From assembly GCF_037975245.1 (NCBI RefSeq), contig NC_092571.1, positions 12,469,917 through 12,533,916 of the forward strand: a DNA stretch of 64,000 bases, in the 5' to 3' direction. The translations under genes were made by a program, and so were the position numbers. Of this stretch, positions 23,560 to 35,400 are shown in pieces; within the stretch, counting starts at the first letter, position 1, and every line of letters begins with the position of its first letter. The notes beneath the pieces were generated by a model. That model did no database searches and was not told the origin of the DNA. It saw only the letters and a list, made by a program, of their open reading frames with translations. Source of the stretch: Apostichopus japonicus (taxonomy: Eukaryota > Echinodermata > Holothuroidea > Aspidochirotida > Stichopodidae).

Positions 23560-26130
23560 CATCGCTGAGTATAGGCTACAATGCTCAGACGATATCTGAA
23601 GGTCTCTTTCATATTAGCTGAATTACCAATCTAATTTGTGTAGTTTAATTTAAGCTCGCTTATATGGTGTTACCTTTGACTGGTTACCGTACTCATCCAA
23701 GCCTAGCAAATACATTAGTTAAACGTAATTTGTTTTTTTAAACTGATAAAAGAGATAAAACTAGTTTTGTCATTATAAACCACTCAAGTATAACATACAA
23801 AATATGACATCAGTGTGTTATACTTAAAACTATGGAACGCCTGAAGGGCAAATCACAGTTACTTGTGTTTATATGTGCTTAATATATAACTTATCTCAAA
23901 CATAACGACAATTAACGTCAAATATATCCATTTACTGTATTAGCATCAAGGGGGAAATCCGTGAATATTGAGATGTTTGGGAGGGAGGGGGGGGGGGGTG
24001 GTCAGAACATAGATCTCTCTTCTATAAGCTAACATGGATGATTGGGTTTGTGACGTCTTTAAAGAGAGTAAAAAAAAGGTTCTTTAGGAAAATTCTAGCA
24101 ATTTGAAGCAGGCTTAACTATGGGCACAATACTCTTCACCTTTAAATCTGATTTATACACATAGCCTATATAATAATTTCACTAATATCACTGCTGATAT
24201 TCTGCTATACTGTTACATGTTTGTTAGATATATAATGACTTGAAATAAAATGAATGAAATGTTAATATATTGGTCAGTGACATCTTTTTTTTGAATTTCA
24301 TGGGTGGAGTCAAGCCCGACAAGGTGTGATGGGAGGGGTCAATTAGGGGGGAAGGCCGGAAAATATGGGATGAAAAATAAGATATCTTATTTTCATGTAT
24401 ACGGCATGAAAACAGAAGACTTCAAGAAGTGGGACCGGTGACATATTCCTCATTCCCCTAGCCCACACCCCCCCCCCCCGCTCGGAGCTCGACCTAGCTC
24501 TCGACGTCACTTGAGAGGCCGATAGAGGGCGTCGGGCGATTTGTCACTGACAGTGTTGTAGGTATCGAGACCGCTGTTACTGGTACTGGTCTCGAACCTC
24601 AGTTGTTTCTGAAGTATGGTTAATTTCACTCGGGGGAAATATGAACACGAATTGAAACTTTTATCTTTTGGTGACACTATGGCATCGCTCTTTGGACAAA
24701 AATGGTAGTCCCTTATCGCAACCCCCCCCCCCCCCGCCCGAGATAATGTAATGCAATATTTCACCAAAACATATTCTCATATGAATTACCGTAGGTTTAG
24801 AGGCTAATGGCCTTCGAAAATAACCTCAACCCGCCACTCTCCAACGGTAGGAACATGATTGTGACGTCACGTATCCACTTGGCGTTCCATATATCCCATA
24901 GAGACGCTCGGTACACACGCCTATTTGCCAAACGTACAGGTGTTATAGTAAGACCTCAAAAACACTCGAAAGAAGATTTTTGCCATTCCAAATTCCTCAC
25001 ACTGATTAAAACTTGTGTTGTTTCGATCCATTCTTTATGGGTAAAGTTGACTCATTCACATCTTTATGAGTAAATAACTTGAGGTAAATGCGAACGAAAC
25101 CTGTATTGTATTGATTACTTACCGGTTTTAAGTACCGAAAATTCTGTTCACTGCATGTAGTTAAATAAACTGTGCTTGACTTCTCTACGCGGCACGGTTA
25201 TAAAGTCATATTACTATATATTTTAGTTTAGTGGCATTCACGTTAGTAAATGCTCAGAAATATATCGCCACACTGCAGGATATAGGAAGGTTTTCTTTGT
25301 TTCAATTGGAAATAGGACCCAACGAGAGAAGACCTTGAAATAATTTAGGCTGTCTACACAAGTCAATCTCTGACGTCACAATCATGCTGGTATTGGAAGG
25401 TGACAATTTTGGGAACTTGAGGTAAGTTGCAAATATTCTTTTTCTCTCTACGTATGTTTATCAGATATGTATATACTTTGGTGTAGTGTTGTTGTGTATT
25501 TTTTCGGGTTATCTATCATTAATTTGAACAACCTCTGAACCAAAATCCGTCACAAAAAGATTTGTTGTTCATATTTGCCCAATGCACAACTCCATACTAA
25601 ATGTTTTCATATTGCTTGAGAGTTTTGCATTGCCTTAATGCACTAACAGATCAGAGAAACTTAACTGATGGTGGTAAATATGTTCAGCACTTCAATACTC
25701 TACGACTGGAATGTTCACAACAGATTGTATAACTCACACAAAAAAACTATACGAGGCACTTTGGTTTCCACGTTAAAAATGAACTTGAACCAACGCATTA
25801 AAAGGTTGCCAGAGTCGATAACAAATCTAAACAGTTATCATTCAGTATAAAATCAAGCCTAACCCTTTTCACATACTCCTTTTATGTTGTTACAAATAGC
25901 CTACATCATTTCCATATTTTTCCAGGTAATGAATATAGCCTAATCGACTCGCCATTCTTTTATATACGAAAAATTTATTTTTCGTTTTTATTTCAAAACA
26001 GAGGTAGGCGGGGTGGGGGGGGGTGATAATTATGTGCTATAGTATATAACCATGTAAGGGGTCTGGGGGTAAAGGCTAAATTTAGGCGTCGAATGGTGTA
26101 TTCATAGGCGTATTTAGACCATAAATCAGG
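23560..26130. other. intergenic, no gene supported
   Basis: AT-rich sequence with poly-G/poly-C runs near 23985-23998, 24470 and 24720. Open frames such as 24807-25073 show no recognisable motif. Nothing else stands out. Confidence 0.5.
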
Positions 26131-26132
26131 TG

Positions 26133-26537
26133 TACGTTAGCAGTGGCGGAGCTACTGTAGGGGTATTGGTCGGGGGGCGAGAATGGTCTGTAGGGGCGCT
26201 TTCGACACTATCTAAGCGGAGCGCCACCACAGGTTGGCGTGGAGCGTACAGAATTTTTTTGAGTAAAAATACTCCCTAGATCGCCGGAAATGACCCTTTC
26301 CGGGCCTGGCTAATTTGCAGATAAACGAAGAATAAAAAGGTGTCATCACCAAATTACACCAACAACATGTGACAAATGTCAATAGGTAGATGAGAGCGGA
26401 ATAAAAAAGTCAATAATCGCGAATAAGTAAAAAGTGGTAAAGAGCTGAAAAGGGCGCCAGCAGTCCATTTGAGTCTGTCGGGGGGGGGGGGGGCATCCGC
26501 CCCCTGACTGTATGGACGCTCCGCCACTGTACGTTAG
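26133..26537 (+). mobile_element. 389-bp hAT-like MITE with perfect ends and target duplication
   Basis: The element proper is 26141-26529; ends CAGTGGCGGAGC and GCTCCGCCACTG are exact inverted repeats. tacgttag flanks both sides (26133-26140, 26530-26537). It contains a core copy (ctatctaagcggagcgccac) and a G13 run. A truncated, inverted relative lies at about 50830-51134. Confidence 0.95.
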
Positions 26538-26944
26538 TAGTTCTAAACGCAATGTTGTGCTAATAAATACTTCGTGCGAGGTTGAAAAAGGAAGAAGGGG
26601 AGGGGGGGGGGTTGGGACACCCGTGGTGTAGTGGTCCAATTATTTCCCGGCCGAGTGAAAGGAAAATTCCTGAACCATGTTTACTCCGACTGATGATGGG
26701 AGGTGGAGAATGGACCCGGCACGTTCCCTTTATGCGCGCCATTGACGTCCCTCATACGTGTTCGAGAGGGAGGGTCCAGGGGACAATTTTGTCACGGTCA
26801 CCTTTTGAAGACGCCGTAAGTTTGTGGTACATTCATGGACGTATGAGAATACTGTATTATTCATCCCATATTTACCCAGTCTCGTTTCTACCTCCACCTG
26901 ACCCCTTCTTGTCGGCCCTTCCCCCTCCTCTCAACAAGCCTGTT

Positions 26945-27145
26945 TATATGACTCATAAGGTCCCGAGTTCGAGTCACTCCAATATTAATGTATGTCGTCC
27001 AGTTACAGAGTTGTAGTCAATTGACAATCATGGACGTTAAATACGAATCTAAGAGACTGACTTTGGTCAGCTTGCAGCTTTGATAAGCCAATGATGGCTT
27101 CTTCGCGAGTTCCTGCTTGCAGAAGGATCTAAAATACATAAAATA
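26945..27145 (+). mobile_element. tRNA-derived SINE, 5'-truncated
   Basis: Begins around gactcataaggtcccgagtt with a B-box-like gagttcgagtcactc, followed by a tail shared with the next SINE: catggacgttaaatacgaat, tttggtcagcttgcagcttt, cgcgagttcctgcttgcag. Confidence 0.7.
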
Positions 27146-27204
27146 CGTATGTATATGTTTAATATTTATACCTTTCACTTAACATTGTCGGCAATATCGG
27201 AGTG

Positions 27205-27455
27205 TATAGCGGAGTGTATAGCCTAGTGGTTAACGCCGGCGTCTCCCAGTCATGAGATCCCCGGTTCGATTCCCCGCCGACAGCAATGTGTGTCGTCTGG
27301 CAAGGGTGTTGTTCAATAACAACTTCCTGACATGGACGTTAAATGAATGTGTGCCGAGAGATTGGCTTCGGTCAGCTTGCGAGTCTATAAGCCTCCATGG
27401 CTTCTTTCGCGAGTTCCTGCTTGCGGGAAGATCACATATACATACATACATACAA
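27205..27455 (+). mobile_element. tRNA-derived SINE, near full length
   Basis: A-box-like tagcctagtggttaacgccg and B-box-like ccggttcgattccccgc at tRNA spacing, then the same tail as the upstream SINE (catggacgttaaatgaatgt ... gagttcctgcttgcggga) and a (CATA)n end. The head reads like a tRNA; the shared tail shows it is a retroposon and not a tRNA gene. Confidence 0.82.
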
Positions 27456-27512
27456 TATCAGTCCCTATTAATCCTTATGTTGTACTATAAGTAGAAAAGT
27501 ATGAATAACATA

Positions 27513-28062
27513 GTATCACTTGCCTGTGTACATAGTATACACACTTGCCTGTTTACATAGTAGTACACTTGCCTGTGTAAATAGTAGTACACTTGCATGT
27601 GTACATAGTAGTACACTTTCCTGTATACATAGTAGTAGACTTCCCCGTGTACATAGTAGTAGACTTCCCCGTGAACATAGTAGTACACTTGCCTGTGTAC
27701 ATAGTATAGTACACTTGCCTGTTTACATAGCAGTACACTTGCCTGTGTACATAGTAGTACACTTGCCTGTGTACATAGTAGTACACTTGCCTGTGTAAAT
27801 AGTAGTACACTTGCATGTGTACATAGTAGTACACTTTCCTGTATACATGGTAGTAGACTTCCCCGTGTACATAGTAGTACACTTCCCTGTGTATATAGTA
27901 GTACACTTCCCTGTGTACATGGTAGTGCACTTGCATGTGTACATAGTAGTATACTTTCCTGTATACATAGTAGTACACTTCCCTGTGTACATAGCAGTAC
28001 ACTTCCCTGTGAACATAGTAGTGCACTTGCCTGTGTACATCGTAATACACTTCCCTGTGACA
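27513..28062. repeat. 24-bp minisatellite, about 23 copies
   Basis: Unit gtacacttgcctgtgtacat + agta, with variants (cttccctgt, cttgcatgt, ctttcctgt). GTACAC and GTGTAC within each unit are inverted repeats around a 6-base loop. Long open frames on both strands follow from the period being a multiple of three and are not genes. Confidence 0.93.
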
Positions 28063-28204
28063 TTCTGATACTGTTACGGGGAGACACAAAGCAGTAGTCT
28101 TTAGGTACTCATGTATGGTATAGGGCTGAGAAAAAGCGTCACTCTATCAAAGAATGTGGGGTGCCTAGGTTTGTAGAGAATTGGGTCACATGATCGGTGG
28201 GAGT

Positions 28205-28560
28205 ATGGAGAGGAGGGTCTGAGAATGAGGTCACTTTATCAATCTGTGGGACTAATACTAAGAATGGTGTCACTTGATCAATCTTTGGGACTAGAACCGA
28301 TATTGAGGTCATTTCATTTATGTGCGATACAGGAACCGAGAAAGGGGTCACTTTATCAGGCTGTCGGACTGGGACCGAGAATTTGGTCACTTTATCAATG
28401 TTTGGTATACTAGGACCAAGAATGGGGTCACTCTATGGGATGGGGTTAAATCAATCTGTGGGGACTATATTAAATGTAGGGGAGGTAAGATGGAGAACTG
28501 GATGACTTTTGAAATGTAAGGGGAGTGGGGCTGGTTATTGAAGACGAGAATGGGGTCACT
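28205..28560. repeat. degenerate 39-bp tandem repeat
   Basis: Theme gaatggggtcactttatcaa + tctgtgggactaggaccga, with diverged units near 28225, 28262, 28301, 28340, 28379 and 28419. It directly follows the 24-bp array. Confidence 0.75.
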
Positions 28561-28569
28561 TTATTGAAT

Positions 28570-31500
28570 GGGAAACTGGGGCTAAGAATGTCATATTCCA
28601 ATCAACAATAGAAGGTTTTAACTCCCATTGGAAGTCGCTCATCCAATCTAGTCAACCGCCTGTCCCCATTCTGCAAATGCAAAAGTATAACCTCACCTTC
28701 CTCTCCCCTTCCCCTTATTAAAACACACCCATTCAATGTACGAAAAAAACTTCGCAAAGTGAAATATTAATTAAAAACAAATGCTTTTTTGGGGCGTTTT
28801 TTCATATCAAAACTTTCTTATTTTTTGTATTTTTGTTTTCTTCATAAATATAGTATTATGATGAGAGGCCTTACATGATAATAGTATAAATTTGCCGAAA
28901 ATTTGTATCATATTTACAGCACAAATACAAAGAAGGTAAACACATGTAAGAAAAAAAAACAAAAAAAATAATAACAAACAAATTAAGCAAAAACTTCAAA
29001 AGAGAATACAAATATTTGTGAACTTTTTCATTACTTCATTACTACTAATGATTAACATCTTATTGGCCAGTTTGTTGTCTTGGCAACTGAAGGATTCTAG
29101 CTTGGCAAATCAATTGAATATCAAGTACACATTATACTTTCTCACAACAGATCTTGGGAACTTGGAGAAAGATTGTCTATTTTCAAAACAAACATCTCTT
29201 AACCTCTACTTACAGTATACTGCATTTTCATACATTTCCACAGTACAGTTACTTCATTACTGACATACGTGGCACCCAGTTGGGACTATTTTGTATATGA
29301 ACAGTAGTTTCAAATCATTTTCCAAAGCACTTTGTACTGACAGTATATCTTGTTTCTATCAGATCAAGGTAAGGAACTGTTCATACTGTCAGTACGAGTG
29401 CTTTGAAGCATGACTTGAGCATACAGCATAGAATGGTCGTAGCATTGGAAAAAAATTGCCCCAAACTGTTTTATACGTACGAAGGTCTAAGCTTATATAT
29501 ATTGATTATAAAGGCGAGGAACATTTCATACTGTCAGTACGAGTGCTTTCAAGCATGATATGGGCGTACAGCATAGAGTGGTATTAAATAGAATTGGAAA
29601 ATTTGCATCATTGCTTGTAGCATGTAGACTGAACCAACTTTGAATAATTAATTTTGGGCGGAGTTGCTACTATCATTGAATATTCATACATTATATCACA
29701 TTACTCTTATAACAGATGTTTACAACCAGGAGAAAGTTTTCTTCTTTCAAAACCACCATGAAGCACTAAAGCCTAGACCTACTACAGATACTCCTAAAGA
29801 CTAATCTACTTTGCATATAATAGTTGCGGCGGAGCTGTTGCTGTCATTAAATAGTAAATCCAACTTACGGCCAATCTTCAGTTAAATTACATCTTTATAG
29901 GCCACGGATGAGCCTGGGGTAAAAAAAAATCACGGAACTTGCCAAATTGCGGTATAGGCTCCAGTTTGCGAATGCTACAGTGTGTTAGGATAATAGTTTT
30001 TGTCCCCAAGGTAGAAAAGAAATCACGGATATTCCGCGAATTCGCGGAAAAGCTGATGCCTGATAGGCAAGAAGAAACACTGGACACTGTTCATATGAAC
30101 CTGGGCTTGGCACCAAATTAATCCTGCAGGCCACAATGAAATTGAACACCCAACCCGGGGGTCTAAATCACTTGAGGCATGTTCTTACTCTTGTGACCAA
30201 TAATATATTTCATCAGACAGGAAATCAAAGTTTTACATTCCCTCTGTCGATCTGTTATATTCTGTATCCAACCACAGGTAGACTCTACACACAAAACTCC
30301 TCAAAAGTAAAAAAAAAAAAAAATTCTATGGTTTCCTTTCAACAGCCATTCAGTTAAAGCCCTTGCCTCAGTATATCTGTGGTTGGGTAGAAGAAACATC
30401 ATTCCGATTTTAAAGTTTTAGTATAGCAGGCCGAATTAAATAAGATTTTGAAGAACTTCTCGAGGGCAGCAAGGGGGGGGGGAGGGGGCTCGCATGGTCT
30501 ACAAAAATACCAAACTTAATTGTATCCTTATTATTTATCTTATCCTTATGAAAGCACTGCGTTGTCTTTGCAAATTAATCGTAACGTTTTCCAGCTTATT
30601 GCTCTTTTATGTCAGATAACACAAGTTTTCCAAAATGGAATCACGGTTAACACTCAGCTTCAAGAGCCAGACAAGACACACATTCACAATTATGAAAGGA
30701 TATTCAATGAGCAACATATGTGTCACAATCTGATGACCCCAAAAAATGGCAGCGTTTTTAGCAAAAAATTGCGACGAAAAAAAAGTTTCAGTCAAAGACT
30801 TAACAGTGCATTTGCTAAAGTGTTAATTTTATGTTAAGCCCCCCCCCCCCACATGTTCAAAGGATTTCAATTTTTATTTCCTAAATTTTTTCTTATCAAA
30901 GAGTCACCTGAAGTAAAACTCAAAGACACCGTCACTGTTACATAAATATCTTGCGAGTGATACAGAAACCTTGCAATGTCATAATATAGAATCTCACCCC
31001 TAAGTCTTTGCTTTCCATACTTGATAAAATTACGCCAAATTTACCCAAAATGATGTCGATTTTTTCATAATAGGTATAAACATACAGTTGGCCTTGTACT
31101 GTATACATCTCTGAATCACTACGGATATCAAAATCGTGGAGAAGATTATCGTCGCTTTATCTGGTGCAGCTGTATGACCAGTTGATTCAAACGCTTTTGG
31201 TAGGCGAGGAATACTTGAAATGTTATTTATTTCTTGACAGCAACAGGGCAAATTTGTGTGACTGCAATGCCTGTTTATCTAACAGACAGATAAAGCAAGT
31301 CCCTAGAGGAACACACGGTCAAAGCGCATCGGTGAACACTTAAACGCAAGGCATACCAAATTGGCTAGTTTGGGATTTTTGTGGGACATAGAATATGGTG
31401 CCTTCAGGACGGGCTCTAAAGGTTGTTACTCTCACACTGAGTGACTAATAACCTAGTGAGAGTTTTTATAATGAAAATACAGCTTCTTGCAGCATAGGAG

Positions 31501-31900
31501 GTCCATTGCATTTGAGACAAGAGCTCACTTCTAAGCATTTTCAATGTCTTCCCTTCCTGGTGTCTTTCACATTCTCAAAAGATCAAGATCAACTCTCCTA
31601 CACCATTCCGTATGAAACTGTCTCTGCGAATTCTATGAAATAGTACTGTGTCCTTTCTTTGGTGAGGTTCGTATGACGCATTGAGGCATCCATCCATTTG
31701 TACAATTTGACTTTCTCAGGCATGGACGAGAAGCTCATGCAGCGGTCGGTGAAAAATCATCGGGCGCCGCAACGGCGAAAGTACTCCATCTGGAAGAATC
31801 TGTCAAATTGATTTCTTCAATGCTTCCTCTCTGCTCGTCCTCGAAATCTCAATTTCGAGATCAAATGTCATTTCGTGTGAGACTGTCTCTCTTAAAGGTG
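28570..31900. other. intergenic, only a dispersed repeat recognised
   Basis: It contains two copies of the catactgtcagtacgagtgc repeat (29330-29460 and 29510-29600, related to 16845-17010). Poly-A, poly-C and poly-G tracts occur. No splice-consistent coding exon was found on either strand. Confidence 0.5.
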
Positions 31901-31924
31901 ATAATAGTACTGTGCTTGTTTTGT

Positions 31925-32280
31925 GTTACAGATCAAGGCTTCCACTTGCAAATACTTGATGACCTTTTCAGTAAAAAAGCTTCTTAATAGTCACAATTGT
32001 TGTATCTGAGATGTCTAGAACAGTGGCACCCGCCATCAGATGCTGGACTTTCATATTAAACATTGAGGCTGCCACTCAACAATAGTCACAATTGTTACAT
32101 CTGAGTTGTCTAGAACAGTGGCACCCGCCATCAGATGCTGGAATTTTCATGTGACACATCAAGGCTGCCACTTGTACAATTTGATGATCTTATCAGAAAA
32201 AGCTCCTAGAAAGTCCCAATTGTTGCATCTGAGTTGTCTAGAACAGTGGCACCTGCCATCCGACTTTTCATGTGACACAT
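31925..32280 (-). repeat. three decayed tandem copies of the RFWD3 terminal exon
   Basis: Forward-strand blocks at about 31931-32050, 32066-32150 and 32159-32262 each repeat the exon text (aaggctgccacttgtacaat, gtctagaacagtggcaccc, gccatcagatgctgga). All differ from the real exon by indels that break its frame; for example, the nearest copy lacks several bases where the exon encodes DICPFRYNN. They lie just downstream of the RFWD3 stop, within the likely 3' UTR. Confidence 0.88.
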
Positions 32281-32432
32281 CAAGGCTGCCACTTGTACAA
32301 TTTGATGATCTTCTCAGATAAGGCTCCTAGATAGTCACAATTGTTGTATCTGAACGGGCAGATATCTAGCACCGTGGCACCCACCATTAGATGTTGGACT
32401 TTAGCCCCTGAGTTGCTGTCCCATAAATCCAG
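32280..32432 (-). CDS. RFWD3: RFWD3 terminal exon (last WD40 blade)
   Basis: 51 codons: [15 protein letters not shown], then [34 protein letters not shown]-stop. Acceptor tttctag. It joins the previous exon as [16 protein letters not shown], the usual GDE...LWD.. WD40 pattern of the family. Confidence 0.93.
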   Translation of the reverse strand: MDLWDSNSGAKVQHLMVGATVLDICPFRYNNCDYLGALSEKIIKLYKWQP

Positions 32433-35400
32433 CTAGAAACAGAAGGAAAAAAAAAGCATAAATACATCAATTACATACAGAACAAAGAAATATTACTTGC
32501 TTGATATCAATATTATAAACATTATAAAGTTGAAGTTTTTCAAATCAATTGTGAGCTTTGTGAAGTTAAAATTCTTCTGACTCTTAGACTTTTCAAGATA
32601 TTACGAGACACACACAAAAGCCTATCCTATTATGTATTGTTCAACCTTAGGTATCTGGCAACATTTCCATAAGTATTATAATTAACAAAGCTGAATTATC
32701 ACTATAACAAACAAGTAGATTGGCAACATGAGTAACATGTCAACAACAGAGCCATGAATTGTTGACAGCGTCAACATGTTGAAACATAACACAGACATGA
32801 TCAGACTATCTATTGGTGTGCAGAATTAGAATATTACATATCCTTTACAATTTCTATAAAACTGTTGACTTTTTGTTCATATAATTGAAATGAAAATTGA
32901 GAAATGAAACTTTTATAAACTGCATCGATTAAATTTTAAAAATTCAAACACAGAGCTACTTCACGGCAGCCGTGCATATGACACAGTGGCAAGTTTGTGA
33001 CACGAGGAGATGCCTGGAAAAAAAGCTGAAAAATTGCAAAACTGACCGAACTGGAACCCTCGTCTCCGGCAGCTATGAGCAAACGGTCGTTGGAGTTGGG
33101 TCTCCTGAAGATGGTCGATCGGGCCAGAAGCTTTACCGTCGATCCGCCAAAGTAGGATTGGATAGGATTGCACTTAAATTCAGGCTCCGTGTCTCCTGGC
33201 CTGGTAGTCGAGAGGAGCTCACACATCTAAATAGGACACAGCATGGCAAAGTGTAACACCATTTCATTCAAGAATTAATTTATTTCTCACTTCATGCATT
33301 TGCGTAACAAATCTAGTGGCTAATGAGTCAAGTCCTAACAGACATTTACCTGAATTGCAAAACACATCAGTTCCTGTAAAGGCATTTGGGAGCAGACCAA
33401 ATAAAATTCGCTGATAATAAGCTGTAAAAAAAGGCTTATATTATGTACGGAAATAATGCAGATTTTGGCCCCCTGTCGCTTGTGAAACCGACTTAGCATG
33501 TGCTTAAATTTCTTAGTATCTACCGGCAGAATATTGCCAGTACCGTTAGCCAGGTCAACAGACCGAAATTTTGTGGCCTGAAACATGTCAAAAAGGATGG
33601 ACCCAATCTAACTCTTACATGTCTCATTACATATCTACATTTAATACCAACTGTGTGCTCTGTAAAAAAAATGGCCACCCATTCGTTGTAGGATATCTGC
33701 ACGAATTGTGCCAAAAAAGTCTGTGTGGGGAAACACTTACGACATGTCGCATGGACGGATACGTCTTGTTTGGTCTAAACGAAGCGAGGCAATGTCTGGT
33801 ACTCCCTTCAAAGGAGAGGGAGATGCAGTTGCCTGCAGGTAAGAGCAAAAAGTGATCAAAATGTTGTTGTGGTGCAAAGCATAAAAAATAAATTCTGCAG
33901 TAGGAGTACATTACATTTGAGAATTCATACTCTATTCTTTCACAGGAACACTTCATATCTGCTAACACACATTTGCATATGGCACAAAATCTTTCAGCAT
34001 AATAATCAAAACAGCCTGATGCATCACTACATAGTCTTTAGACAAAATGATGCACAGTTCCACACACATCAGAACCGAGGTGCGGAACAAATTGTAAATG
34101 GTATTACGGTCGTACTAGATGCCCAAATTTCGGTCCGGACGACCCCAAGATCAGCTGTGGTAGGTCGTCCGGCAGACGACCAGTTGTCTACAACAAAATT
34201 CAGAATTGCATCGTAACTAAGGGTAAACTGATAAGTTGGTATCACCACCAAAGCCTGGTGTATGCTCTATTCATCAAACCTACACATCTCTCTTACAATG
34301 TACATGTTGGGTCACTGTCATATTTTGACTTTTAAAATATCTACGGATCTCACTATAGAATGAACAAGCACATTTGAATCTGTTCCAGAGAATTTCACAA
34401 TCTTCTAACAAAATTTTGCCCCAAAAATTAAAAAACTTGTTTTAACAAATATTTCCTTGCTCTTTCGAACATTTCAAAACCGTAAAAAAAGAAAAAGAAA
34501 TTGTGGCCTGGTTTTTTGACTGTTAGACCTTGAGACTACAGTATGCAGACGTCCATCTTGTACTTACCTTCTAAGGGGAGTATGTGCGGAGTGAACTCTA
34601 AGGACAAAGTCTGCTCCCAGAACGAACAATTACTTAGCGTCCCGACTAGAAGCCCCGAACAGCTGAAACAAAAGGAACATTTACACATAATTTAAAGACA
34701 TTCATGATATTCATGACAATTCCAGAATTCCCCAGAAAATATAGAGAGAAATCTTCAAACTTGTTACGGATTATGTCAATGTATTTCATGAACTACACTG
34801 AAACCACACGGATACGCAGAAACATGCTGGCAGGGTGTTACTGCCACATTTACACAACGGGGAACATATTTGTTTAAGTTAACAGTCTTGTTTGAGGCCA
34901 AGTACCCCCCTCCCCCAACCCCACACGACTTTACAACACTAACCCTTGGTCACTGGTAACTTATCACACCAACACATCAGAGTGTGCATAATTCAAACAC
35001 TCCCTACACTACAGCACTATTAGTGCTGTAGTGGACTCGAGCCTGCAAATCCTTAGATCGCCAATCCATTGCCTTGCCAAAACAGATAGATACAGGTCAA
35101 AGGGGGCAATCGAATGGGTCCAACGTTGCTAATAAAATAGCTTATAAGAAAGACCACATGGTCTTGTAGTGACATCCTCATAGAGGTCATTTGGGGTCAA
35201 AATTATAATCCAAAGTAAGCATCAGACTTGAAGCAAGTCTGTTCTCGTACTTGTATTCTAGCCTAGAAGCACAGCCATACTCAGGCCATGAATGAAAAAT
35301 CTGGTATTTACACTGCCTGGGGCAAACTGGGGCACACATACTTGTGGTTACAGCCTGCTTGACGTTACGTACCGAGGGGGAATTCTACTTGTAACTCGTG

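Noticed and set aside
27220-27290. tRNA gene candidate (A and B boxes present)
   Set aside because: It is followed by a tail shared with the neighbouring SINE at 26945-27145 and a (CATA)n end, so it is a retroposon head and not a functional tRNA gene.
27485-28089. Long open frames on both strands (up to 200 codons) rich in Cys/Tyr/Val repeats
   Set aside because: They arise because the 24-bp minisatellite period is divisible by three and lacks stops in several frames. All frames are open at once, with no splice sites or non-repeat coding context.
27513-28560. CRISPR-like appearance of regularly spaced repeats
   Set aside because: Units are contiguous with no unique spacers, and the surrounding DNA is clearly eukaryotic with spliced genes.
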